Positions 34,435 through 44,999 of a stretch of DNA of 64,000 nucleotides are shown piece after piece. The DNA comes from Lutjanus erythropterus (Eukaryota; Chordata; Actinopteri; Lutjaniformes; Lutjanidae), in contig CM034607.1 of NCBI GenBank assembly GCA_020091685.1, positions 1,494,944 to 1,558,943 on the forward strand, given 5' to 3'. Made by a program: the position numbers and the translations under genes. The notes under the pieces are model-generated. The model saw only the letters and a list, made by a program, of their open reading frames with translations, had not been told where the DNA came from and made no database searches. Each line of letters begins with the position of its first letter. The stretch's first letter is position 1.

Positions 34435-37400
34435 CTGAACACACAGAAAAGAAACACATTTCAATCAGCACATACAGGTAGATCACAACAAGTGCTGCTT
34501 AGTTCCTGGAACTATTTGATCTAATGAGGTAGAGCAGCCACTTTTGAAAGATTTTTAGGGGCATTTTTTGGCTTTAATGACAGTGACCGAGGCAGACAGG
34601 AAATGAGCAATAGAGGGATGTGATTTACAGCAACCAAAGAGAACCAACAAACCTGTTATTTATTCAACTACAGGCTCTGAAATTTGAAGACAACTTTAAA
34701 ACAGCTCACACTACACACAGAGCAAAATAACAATTAATACCTGAAAGTGTAGGGGTAATAAACTGTAGTTTCAGCCTTCACCTTCTTTGGGCTGCAGAAG
34801 TGTCGAACTTATGTTGAATTACTTTATTGTAATGTTTCTTCACTGCATTCTTTAAGTATCTGCCATCTGTGAGAGGCTCTGCATTTATTTACATTAATTT
34901 GTAGATTTATATGTGATGTTCTCATTTCTATTCACAGACCAAAATAAATTCTAAATTCTAAGGTTGCCTGATGGAATCGTCCTGGCAACAATTGCGACCT
35001 CATGGTTATGCTGCATGAGCACCATTCATTTCAGCTGCTAAAGCACTCCAAACTACCCCTTTTAAATCAAATAGTTACAAGAACAATTACTGATATTGCT
35101 TACAGTATAATGCATTATGACTAAACCTAAACACACCTCAACAATCAACTGTAGTTACTCAAATAATTAGTCTTGCAGCCCTCTGTTGTCTGCATGTCGT
35201 CCCCCTTCTCACTCTTCCCCTTTCGGTAACGCTTCAATTTCCAGGTCCCATAATTTCATGATAAATAGGTGGTAATAACCAAATAATATATTTGAAATTT
35301 CTTAGAAATGACCAACAAATTAGACCCAAATTTCATGGTAAGTATGTGATATTTTGCAAGTGTTGTTTTCATGCAAATTATCACATACTTAGGTTGAAAT
35401 ATGGTGGATATTTGCGGGTAAATTTGGAGAAATATACAGTATTGCTTTGTAATTACCACCAACGACATGAAAATTATATTTGCTAATTATTACATAATCA
35501 ACTGTGAAATTTCAAATATATTACTTGGTGAGCACCACCTATTTACCATGAAATTGTGGGTCCTGGAAATTGAAGCGTTACCCTCCTTTCTTTTCCCAGC
35601 TCCTTATTCAAACCCCCCAAAACTGTAAAACATCCTGCCTTCATACATGCCTTTGTCATAAATGTCTTTAATATCAGATGATATATATCAATACCAGAAA
35701 TTTTTAGTCCCTAATATCATTATCAACATTGGCCCCAAAAATCTAGTATCAGTTGAGGATGTTGATGTGACCACAGGACATTCCTCTCTGGAGCCAGCAG
35801 CCTTTGTCTCTCTGTCCTCTGTCTCGAACAGTTCTTTTCCCTCTTACTAATTATTAAGCACAGCATTTGATACCCTTCAACTGATCTCAAGACAGCTGAC
35901 CACCACTAGAGGGCAGTCTGGTTTAGACAGTTAAAGCTTTCTGGAACATATGGGTGCTGCGAAGCTCAACAGGCATTACTCACCTCACCACTTCTCTGCT
36001 GAGTCAGCACGCCGTCTGACCACTCACTGCCATCCTGACGGGGGAGACAAAGACAGACATCAAATGAATGGCCATTACTGATGAATCAATAATTAAATGA
36101 TTAATAGATGATGTATTACACTGTCACAGGTTGTGATTTGTCTTTTCTGATTGGTTGTCAATCTCAAGAGGGAGGGCAGGTCTGAACTGATATGAGTCTA
36201 CCAGAGGGCACACAGCAGAGACAGAGAGGAGACCATGACACTGTATGATAATCCTCACCCCTCAACTAGTTTGGTTTAGTTTCCTTCTGTGTCTATTTGT
36301 TAAAGGGACAGTTCACTCCCAAATCAAAAACACAGATTTTCCTCCTGGCTTGCTGTTTATCCATCTGGATAGTTTTAGTGTGAGTTCTGAAGATATCAAA
36401 CATAAAGATGTCTGCCTTCTCTACAATATAATGGGACTCAGCATTCAGCTTATGGTCCTCAAGGAGTCAAAAAAACATCCAAACCAGTGTCTCTTTCCAG
36501 AAATCATGAGCTGGTTAAGAAAATTAAAAAACAAACAAACAAACAAAAAATAAAATAAAATATAAATATAATCTGTAACACTATAAATGAACAATGTTTT
36601 AGAGCTCCCCTCAAACGTCTCAAAGTAAATTTTCAGGGGAGCTCATGTGCTCCCCTTAACTCCCCCATAATTTGAACTGTGGACATATTGTACTATTATT
36701 ATTTATCACAGCTACCTTAATGTACAGAAAATACAATATGACTTAAAAATGGACAATGTTTTAGGGCTCCCCCTGAATATCTCACAGTGGGTGTTCAGGT
36801 GAGCTCATGTTGTTTCTAGAGGAGGCAACCTCCCCTTAGCTCCCCTATGATTTTTTATTCTATGTTGTACGTGTGAATTTTAGCTTGGGAGTGGCTGACC
36901 CTGCTCTAAACATGTCAAAATAACATTTAGAGAGTAAATTCAGATATTTCTATAGAATTTATAGCAAAATAGCAGATTTTCATATATTATCAAGTGAAAG
37001 TCTTGAGTCTAAACGCGTAGCATAGAGCCCAGAGATCCAAGCATGAAGGCCATTCAGGTTTCAGGTGTTGGTATCTATTTTCTTGTTTCTGGGTAAACTG
37101 AGTGGAACAGCCCGTGTCTCTGTGGTGGTTGGGTCACGTACCATTTGTGTGGCCTGGTCTCTGTGGGTGTGGCTGAGCCTGCTGAGGAAGGCCAGGGCCG
37201 GCAGCCTGTAGTGGTTGAGCAGGCAGATGATCACGACTGTCATGAAGGTCATCACCAGCAGGATTATTATTATCTGAACAAACTCCAGTTCAGCTGCAGA
37301 CGCACAGAGAGGAGGAGAGAGACAAACAGAGGACATTAGACAAAAATCATTCTCACATATTAGTAACCTTTAGAGAGTCCACCCAGATGAAGGCCATGAG

Positions 37401-40400
37401 CTGAAACAATAAAGGTGTTCTGTGTTCTACACTGTACGTGTTGCTGGAGTTTTGACCTCTTCAGGCTTTGAGAACATGTTCTTCCTTCACTCAGCACAGG
37501 GTCAGAACATCAAGGACAACTATGCAGTGATGCCAGGTCTCCAAAACACTACAGTCTATCCTCACACATGAACAGGAGAATATATTCATTCTTGAGAATT
37601 GTGACAAATCATGTCCTACCAAAAAAAAATTTAAAAATTATTAATAGCAACACTCTAGTTCAAATTTATGAAATGTTTTGGTTTGTTCTAATGTTTTTCA
37701 TTTCTAAACTTGCTCTGCATCATACACCCTTTTATCCCAGACAAGAATTCACACCTTCAGAGAATTTAAAAATGTGTCAAAATAACTACTGATAACATAG
37801 GTGTAAAAATGTGTTTTTATAATTATCTTCATTTTAAAATATTTCTTTTCATGAAAACATGATTTAATCAGGCATAAAAATGGTGAGCTATACACTAAGG
37901 ACCCCTGTCTCACTTCTTGCTTTAAAAAGGCAGGAATGCTGCTCCAGCACTGGTTAACTTTCTATTTTTTGACAAATTAATTCAATAATATTGCTATCCA
38001 ACGTGTCTCAACCATAACATGTCAACTCTGTAGTCCTTCTAAATCAAAGATAAATAAGAATTATGGTTTAAAGATGTGTATTTTGATTAACATTAAGAGA
38101 ACTATGAGACACTTTAAAAAATAAAATGGCTGCTCACTATGACTATGATGTGAAATGAAAAAATGTAACAATTCTGTCCACTCTGGAAGACGTCAAGTCT
38201 TAATTGATGTTGCATTTAATAAAATAAAATGAAGGTTTTAATAGCCAAGACTTTGATCATTTTAAACATATTTTCCAGCACAATTGATGAGTAAAAGTCA
38301 AAACGCCCTCAACCTTCTCAGAATGAGTGAGCTATAATAACGCAGACAGACAGGGCCCCACCTTCAGTCTCACTACAACACCGATTCATTCAGTCAACCT
38401 GTTCAAACTTGAAACTGGTTTCAGCCAAGTCATTTATGAAGCTGCAAATCTTGTGTTATCCTTCCAAACTGATCTCATCATTGTATGAGCTGAGATATGT
38501 TGTTCGACAACAAGCTGTGGAAAAATCCAGAAATACAATGCTGCAGACGTGTCCCCCTGCTGATGTCCTGTCAGGGTGGGTGTTAATGACGTACAGTACA
38601 AGGAACACACAAGTTAAAAGTAATATTTTTAAGGAATTACTATTTTTTCATGTTACTTTTTTATGGTGTTCTTTTACTCTTCACAGAAGCATCTTTTTGA
38701 GCCAGTAATCTACATTTTTCTCTACATTTGCCATATCATTACAACCAGTAAATAATCTAAATGTGGGGATAGAGTGGGGAGGGAGAGTGTGTCAGGAGCA
38801 TCTCTACATGTTACTGCCTGGAAGAAAAATCAGGCTCTTGACCACGATGTGGCGATGACAGAGCAAAACTCAGAACAAGAAACAGTTTCCAGCTACAACA
38901 GACTGGCCACACTTTTTATACCAAAATTAAAAAACAAAACAAAAAAAAACACAAAAGTTCTGCCTCCTGAGAAAAACTGACATCTCTACTTTAAATACTT
39001 CACTTTAGCTGTTAGCTAGCTAAGATTTGCTGAGTTATTTTTTCATGAGTAACATTAATCTTTGATGTTACTGACATTAACTTATCTTGGAGCTGTTCAT
39101 TCATCTAGATAGTTGTGGTGTGAGTTGCAGAGTTCTCAAGAAAATCCACAGACCTTGTTGTGAGCAGTTTCATGTACTTTCTTCCTACAGTAGAATCTAC
39201 TGGAACTACTTTGTCTTCTACGAGGGAGAAAGTATTTGATTTGATTGTAGTGTGAATTGTCCCTTTAAATTGACGTATTTTAGACAGCAGTTAATCTAAT
39301 GTAATACTACTTAATGTTACTTTAGTAATTGCACTTTTCCTTGAGTACAGAATTTTAGCACACTGTCCACTATTATTAGAGACATGAATGACTTTTTCCT
39401 GTGCTTGTTCTTGAGAGGCCACTATGTTTGAATAGCTGCTGTTGTTTTATTGTGGATTTTTGTTTAATATGTTGTGTTTGTTGCATTTTAACATGTTGTG
39501 ATTGGCTGCTACCTTGGTCATGGTGTATATAGTCTTGAGTGTATAGCTTTGACAAATTTAGTACTTAATATTTTATATTTCTTAATTTTTTATACATATA
39601 TTTCATTCTATTTTATCTTTATTTTATAAGTATTATATTGTCCCTCATCCCCTTTTTCTACCTGTTCTTACTGAGCTGCTGTAACATGAATTTCCCCCAT
39701 GTGGGATCAATAAAGTTTATCTTATCTCATCTCATCTTATCTTATATAAGATTATTATATGTCCCCTAAAGTCTCAGATGACCGAGTAGCATTTAGGGCT
39801 GCACAGTTAATCAAAATGTTATCATAACTGTAATATGGCCAAGTGCAATATCTAAATTACAGAAGCTGCGATTTTTTGATAAAGGAAAAATGTGTGATAA
39901 AAGTATTACAGTAAAATACTGTTGTGCTGCAGAGACGTCCTGACCTACAAATCTTGTTCTCCAGAGGTCAGAAAACATGTTTTTGGTATAGATCGCAAAA
40001 AATATATCATATAATCACAATTTTAATGTTTTCTTTTCAGTGAAAATTAAAATTGTGGTGCAAAAATGATCATTCCCACTAATCTTGAATCATATCACAA
40101 TACTGGTCAAAATAATCACAATATGGTGTTTTTCATATTGTGCAGCTCTAATTGCACCTATTTTTAAATGAGAGTTAAAAGTCTAACATTTTCATTTCAG
40201 GCTTAAACAAAGGCAATAAAACATGTCAAAGTGCAGAGTGTGTGCACACTGCACATGTCTGATATCCATGTTGTGAACAAAGAGGAAGCTGGGGGAGCAG
40301 ACAAAGGCTCAGACGCTGGCAGTGACTGACAGGCCTTCACCTTTCACCTCTGACCCTGGGGAGGAGCGAGCTGAGACAGCAGCCGGCCGTAATGAGGAGT

Positions 40401-43400
40401 CTGGTGCATTGCAAATAAACCTGCTGTGTGTGTGTGTGTTTTTTTCATTTAGTCGTCTCATCAGTCTGTCTCTGCAACCCCCTTCACTAATATAACTCAG
40501 GCTTGCCTGGGCTCCTCTATCATCATAAAATCAAGACAAAGAGGAGAGTGAGTGTGAGTGTCAGCCATGTTTCTGAGGATCAGCGTCAAAAACATACAGT
40601 CCACATCATTCTGATCCAGGTACAGCAGCGCCATCACAACACAACCACACAGCACTGTAGACAACTGTAATAGAGATGACTTTGTTGTCATCATGTGACC
40701 ATGTATAAACAATGACAACACACCAGATCTAGGGCTGCACCATATGGTTAAAAAAAAAGTCATATTGTGATTATTTTGACTGAAATTGCAACATATGATA
40801 CGATGAGTAGGAATTTTTACATCACAACTTTCAAGTTTATTGAAAAAAAATATACATATATATTAAAATTGTGATGATATGAGGTCAGTACCAAACAAAC
40901 GTGTAGAAACAAACATTATGTGCTTCACTAACTGATTAGTTGTTTGGTTCACAAAATGCCAGAAAATGTCAATCAGTGTTTCCCAAAGTCCAAGATGACA
41001 TCCTCAAATGTCTTGTTTCACTCATAACTCAAATATATTCAGTTTACTGTCAGAGAGGAGTAAAGAAACCAGAAAATATTCACATTTAAGAAGCTGGAAT
41101 CACAGAATTTTGATTTTTTTTCTTAAGAAATGACTCAAACTGATTAATCACTTATCAAAATAGTTGGCAATTTATTTAATAATCAATTAATAATTGATGA
41201 ATTTACTAATCATTGCAGCTCCAAACATGTTACCTTACATCTGGAGAACGAGATTTTTAGCTCAGGGCATCTCGGTAGCACTTACAGTCCTTCATTATAA
41301 AGGTGTCTGATACACATTTTTCCTTTTTTTTTTAAAAAGTGTGAATTGGTTCTGGATCTGTGATTTGGCCATATTGTCATTTCAATAATATTGCAATCAA
41401 CTGTGCACCCTGAACAAGATCAATATCTGATGAAGTCAAATTCTACTGCAAACTAAAGCCTGACTGCTGTGATAGGTTTATATACAGTACACATTAGGCC
41501 TGCATGATTAATCATAAAAATAAATAAATAACTGTGGTCTCGAATCATTCATCGATGCAGCCTCACTTCTAAATGACGACAGTTCAGTTCCTCCTCTGGG
41601 ACAAAAAAAACACACAAACCACAGCTACACAAATGTTATACAGTGTGATGCTCTTCTATTATTTTATGTTCAGCAACATTTGAGTCAGTCACTTGAAGTG
41701 TTCTAAAGAAAGAGAGGAAAAGAGACTTGAGGTGTTTTACTGTTACAAGAGACTTTAAAGTGCAGCACTTTAATATCCTGTACATCATGTTGTCTGTTTA
41801 AAGGTCCATCCAGACAGCAGGCGTCTCAGACATGTTTTTTATTTGAGTGTCTGGGAGTTCAGTTAATGTTTTTGTTGAAAAGAAAGAGATACACTCAAGA
41901 TCTCATCTCATAGGAAGAAAAATCATGATTCATATTTAGCAGTAATTGTGCAGCCCTAGTAGAGATGTGCCAGTTGTGAAATTCTGGACCAATACGGACA
42001 TTTAAAATGACAATTTGACTGATGCCAACAGGCTTCCACATTAACCATGGCCTGATGGCCCTGTGGCTACCAAATATTCCATGTAGGTGGCCCACTGTGG
42101 CCCCAAGTTTTATCCCCACATTGCAAGACTTCACCAACACAATTCCTTTGTGCTGTTTTGCTCATCATTCTACAAAAACAGTGAAAAGTACTCGTTCCCA
42201 GCTAGCTAAGCCTAGCTGAGTCAGCTCAAACCTTTTGGGTCACAACAGAAAAACATCAGCTTACTGTCATCAGTCATTGTCATCTTCTTTGCCAGTTGCA
42301 GTCAACAAGGTGAATTCTAGCTGCTACACTACCAAAGTTCAGATGATAAATCAGTACATCTCTAATGTAAACTATCAGACAGCAGGTTTAAGGTGGTATT
42401 ACAGGTATTATAGACCTAGCAAGATGTTCAAGGTAGAGCCAGTAGGATTTGTCTGAGCTGTTCCTAAATGCATCAGGATGCCAAATATTAACATTATGGT
42501 TTGGCGAAACATCCCGAGCAGCAAAGCAATGAGAGAAAATCTGGAAATACAGACAGATCTGCAGGGTGTCTGCAGGCACAGCCACCAGCACTAATATGGA
42601 GATTTTCTGCTGCTCTCTGTCTGACAGGACATTTAAAGACATCACCAGGACTTTGAGACACTGGGATGGACATTTTTCACAATATTCTGATATTATATAG
42701 AGCAAACATTAATGGATTCATCTAGAAAATAATATGCAGATTAATAATAATAATAATAATGAAATGGAGTGTCTACTTGTACCTGGGTTAGAATAGGCAG
42801 GTATTTTACTATTTACACCCAGTCTGCCTAGTTTAGCTATAAAGAAAACCAGCTGTGAAACTAGACTAATTTTTAGACTTAGGTGACTTCTTATTTTCAG
42901 TTAGTTTGTTGTATTATTAATACTTACAGTTGTCATAGTTGTCTTAGTTTAGTTAGATTTACTAAAAGATTATGATCAGGGCTGGGTGATATAAATGTAA
43001 TGTATCGTAGAGCTGCAACGATTAATATTTTATTAAATTAGTGGAAAACTATTTGATAATAAATTTACAGGTTTGGTTGTTTTTTTTAAGAAAAAAGTCC
43101 AAAACCTCTGATTTCAGCTTCTTAAATGTCAATATTTTCTGGTTTCTTTACTCCTCTCTGACAGTAAATTGAATATTTTTGGATTGTGGACAAAACAAGA
43201 CATTTGAGGACGTCTTCTTGGGCTTTGGGAAACACCGATTGATGTTTTTCACAGTTTTCTGACATTTTATAGACCAAACAACTAATCCAGAGAATAAACG
43301 ACAGATTAATCGACACTGAAAATAATCATTAGTTGCAGCCCTGTTATATCAATATTATGATATGAGACTAGATATCATCTCAGATGTTAGATATGGTTAC

Positions 43401-44264
43401 ATGATGATATGACATGAGCATTGTCTTTTCCTGGTTTTAAAGGCTGCAGTACAGTGAAGTGATGTCTTTGTCTGAACTTATCAGACTGTGGACGTGTATT
43501 TAATTTTTTCCATATCCTCAGCCCTACTACTGGACAGTTTAATCTAGAGCAATGCATCATATCTTATAAGATCATCACTGTTGAGAGCTGTATGTTGTTT
43601 TAACAACAAAACAACAAACATGTTTTGTTTTGCAGCGTAGCCTCATAATATTGAGGTATTATTTACAAGACATGTTGCCCAGCTCCAATCCTGAGTGAGA
43701 ATAGTGTTATTGGCTACTGACAGCTGAGTGCTTGTCTCGATTACGCTTACACCATATCCACCCAAGTGTAAATAGCCACAGTGACTATCTCACCCAGGTG
43801 CAAATAATATTTATTGTTGGCTACTAAAACTGGGTGCAAATAGCACCTGTCATAAAAACAAAAATAATGGTTAGTTGCACCCCTATCATTCACTCCACTC
43901 CATTTAATTGGCTGTCCCTGACCTCACTTCACATACACCAAAACATGCAACCCACCCCCCACCTCACACCCCCCACAGTCAGAATAAACAAGTAACACTT
44001 ACTGACTCTGACTAACTTCAGGTGCTTTGCACTCTGAATCATGTGGTTTTTGTTATAGAATAGCAACAAATACACAAGTGCATCTCTGCTCTAAGTTTAA
44101 GTATGAACACACATCTGACCATTTGTCACCAGTGACGCCCCTCTGCCTCCCATCAGCCCCTTTGTGCTGCAGGGACTCACTGACTGGGCTGTCTAGCGGT
44201 CTGCTGCCTGCCGGTGGGAAGTAAATGATGTGGGGGAGGGTCGACACCTCATCAGCCGGCCTGT

Positions 44265-44297
<33 letters not shown>

Positions 44298-44694
44298 CCA
44301 ACAACCAGAACCAGACCTGCCTGCCGCATTACAGCGTCCGTCTTTCAGCCAAATCTCAACAACTGTCTCATAAGACTGAGCTCCCCATCAGAGGACACTG
44401 AGACAAACTGGAGTAGAGGAGTTCAGATGGCAGTCAGTGATTGGATGAACCACAGCCGCAGATCAGACATCACATCATCTGTTCTAAATGCACGGCAGGA
44501 GCTGAGTATCATATACATTCAGACAGTGTACAACGCTGTTATAACACATTATAACGCACAGAGGTGTGTAACAGTTCTCATTAGTGTGACTCACATATAT
44601 CCATGCCCTGTCTCTGGGGTCCTGTGCAGCTGCAGGAGTAAAAACCATTGGTCCTTGTGTTTCTGGATCTTCTCGGGACCGATGTGTGTCTCAT
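33931..44694 (-). CDS. PMEPA1/LDLRAD4-family transmembrane adaptor (TGF-beta feedback regulator)
   Basis: Proteins of this family are single-pass membrane adaptors of endosomes and Golgi. They bind SMAD2/3 through a PPNR motif and NEDD4-type ubiquitin ligases through PPxY motifs, damping TGF-beta signalling. Four exons join in phase: 44694-44595, 37293-37142, 36034-35984 and 34434-33931, 807 nt, 268 residues (human PMEPA1 is 287). Residues 1-34 are a short luminal segment with CSC and GMDIS, and 38-60 are the membrane helix, joined as [10 protein letters not shown] in both human paralogues. RFQPTYP (122-128), [10 protein letters not shown] (176-185), PPSSNSG (200-206) and [13 protein letters not shown] (214-226) are family signatures. 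PPNR (178-181) and PPSY (218-221) are present; the other family PPPY is LLPY here (150-153). The DLIDI and SEVMG wording is nearer LDLRAD4, but the N-terminus and lack of an LDL-receptor domain are nearer PMEPA1, so I give no symbol; pmepa1-like is the working name. Confidence 0.92.
35225..35582. mobile_element. Long-TIR palindromic element in pmepa1-like intron 3
   Basis: The left end GGTAACGCTTCAATTTCCAG and the right end CTGGAAATTGAAGCGTTACC are perfect inverted repeats. The complementarity continues inward through AAATTTCATGATAAATAGGTGG versus its mirror for about 80 bp. The 358-bp element has no real coding frame and can fold into one long hairpin. Confidence 0.92.
35984..36034 (-). CDS. 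pmepa1-like exon 3 (51 nt)
   Basis: This small exon is bounded by CGTCAG before 36034 and by a GAG|GTGAGT donor at 35984, both in phase 0, and encodes [17 protein letters not shown]. It replaces the EGCLWPSES linker region of the human proteins. An earlier GT donor 7 nt upstream would break the frame to exon 4, which supports the chosen one. Confidence 0.85.
36300..36530. mobile_element. TTAA-flanked miniature element, family B, copy 1
   Basis: It starts TTAAAGGGACAGTTCAC and carries CTGTTTATCCATCTGGATAG, GATGTCTGCCTTCTCTACAA and CCAGAAATCATGA, phrases shared in order with 54088-54360 and 63304-63490. Confidence 0.75.
36586..36850. repeat. Local direct duplication of about 100 bp
   Basis: 36586-36670 and 36746-36850 both read ACAATGTTTTAG, GCTCCCC, then CAGG(G/T)GAGCTCATGT and CTCCCCTTA(A/G)CTCCC. 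The spacing is about 160 bp. It lies in the 37141-36035 intron. Confidence 0.7.
37142..37293 (-). CDS. pmepa1-like exon 2 (membrane helix)
   Basis: The acceptor CTGCAG precedes 37293 and the donor GTACGT follows 37142. The 152 nt complete one codon and encode 50 more, including the hydrophobic helix [20 protein letters not shown] and the basic cytosolic stretch after NHYRL. The helix is the most conserved part of the family. Confidence 0.93.
37959..38113 (-). repeat. Dispersed repeat, copy 2 (inverted relative to 19324-19478)
   Basis: It is the reverse complement of the copy at 19324-19478 with scattered mismatches. The similarity continues beyond as ATTGAATTAATTTGTC versus ATTGAATGAATTTGTC. 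Confidence 0.8.
39077..39268 (-). mobile_element. TTAA-flanked miniature element, family B, right-end copy
   Basis: It contains TTCATTCATCTAGATAGTTG, GAGTTGCAGAGTTCTC, TGTGAGCAGTTTCATGTA and ends TGAATTGTCCCTTTAA, the mirrored terminus of family B. Confidence 0.65.
39793..40152. mobile_element. TIR repeat of the GGGCTGCACAGTTAATC type, copy 2
   Basis: It starts TTAGGGCTGCACAGTTAATC and ends CATATTGTGCAGCTCTAA, i.e. mirrored termini about 360 bp apart. Confidence 0.65.
40731..40904. mobile_element. TIR repeat of the GGGCTGCAC type, truncated copy 3
   Basis: Starts TAGGGCTGCACCATATGGTT followed by CATATTGTGATTATTTTGAC; it runs directly into the next repeat. Confidence 0.5.
40905..41226 (+). 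mobile_element. TIR repeat of the GCTGCAACTAA type, copy 2
   Basis: Phrases TTGTTTGGTTCACAAAATGC, CCAAAGTCCAAGATGACATC and TAATCAATTAATAATTGATG are shared with 7756-8050, and in reverse with 43010-43343. It ends near CATTGCAGCTCC. Confidence 0.65.
41492..41961. mobile_element. TIR repeat of the GGGCTGCACAATTA type, copy 4
   Basis: Starts TTAGGCCTGCATGATTAATC and ends CAGTAATTGTGCAGCCCTAG, mirrored termini about 470 bp apart. Confidence 0.6.
43010..43343 (-). mobile_element. TIR repeat of the GGGCTGCAACTAA type, copy 3 (both ends)
   Basis: Left end GAGCTGCAACGATTAATATT and right end AATCATTAGTTGCAGCCCTG are inverted repeats, and the interior GAGGACGTCTTCTTGGGCTT is the reverse of the phrase seen in copy 1. 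Confidence 0.75.
44266..44296. repeat. (CA)n microsatellite
   Basis: CA run in pmepa1-like intron 1, about 300 bp downstream of exon 1 in transcript orientation. Confidence 0.95.
44595..44694 (-). CDS. pmepa1-like exon 1 (start codon)
   Basis: The 100 nt encode 33 residues starting MRHTSVPRR and end with GMDI plus one base before a consensus GTGAGT donor. The join to exon 2 gives GMDISELEFVQ, matching the human PMEPA1 SMEITELEFVQ (recalled). The ATG context is weak (C at -3). In-frame upstream sequence has no ATG between 44695 and 44793, so this start is the best supported. Confidence 0.75.
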
Positions 44695-44891
44695 GAGGCG
44701 GGCAGCAGCCGGCGAGGGGCGGCCGGTCCCGGTCCCGTCCGGTCCGGTCCGGTCCGCGATGCAGCAGCCTGTCAGCGCCCAGCCCGAACACACAGACTAC
44801 ATCACGAGCCTGGAGCTCCGGCTGCAGCTTCATGGATCATCCTCATCTCAGTGTGATGTTCACCCGACACACTGCTTCAACTGAGCAGCAG

Positions 44892-44892
<1 letters not shown>
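44695..44892 (-). promoter_or_regulatory. GC-rich 5' leader and presumed promoter of the pmepa1-like gene
   Basis: A GC-rich, CpG-containing island directly upstream of the start codon, including an imperfect GGTCC tandem at 44725-44757. It is the most GC-rich patch in the surrounding kilobases. No TATA box is obvious. It ends at a TG microsatellite. Confidence 0.5.

Positions 44893-44893
<1 letters not shown>

Positions 44894-44963
<70 letters not shown>
44894..44963. repeat. (TG)n microsatellite just upstream of the pmepa1-like gene
   Basis: About 70 bp of pure TG, 200 bp upstream of the start codon. Confidence 0.97.
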
Positions 44964-44964
<1 letters not shown>

Positions 44965-44999
44965 TTAGAGCCCGCCTCCTCTCTCTCCTCCTGTCAGTG

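Larger units (their letters stand above)
37294..44594. other. pmepa1-like intron 1
   Basis: 7.3-kb first intron made largely of TIR elements and dispersed repeats listed separately. No additional exon with homology to the LDL-receptor-class-A exon of LDLRAD4 was seen. A CA run is at 44266-44296. Confidence 0.5.

Noticed and set aside
44695..44793. Longer start for the pmepa1-like protein beginning at 44793
   Set aside because: The codon at 44793 is GTG, not ATG; eukaryotic initiation there is unlikely, and the ATG at 44694 gives a length comparable to the human N-terminus.
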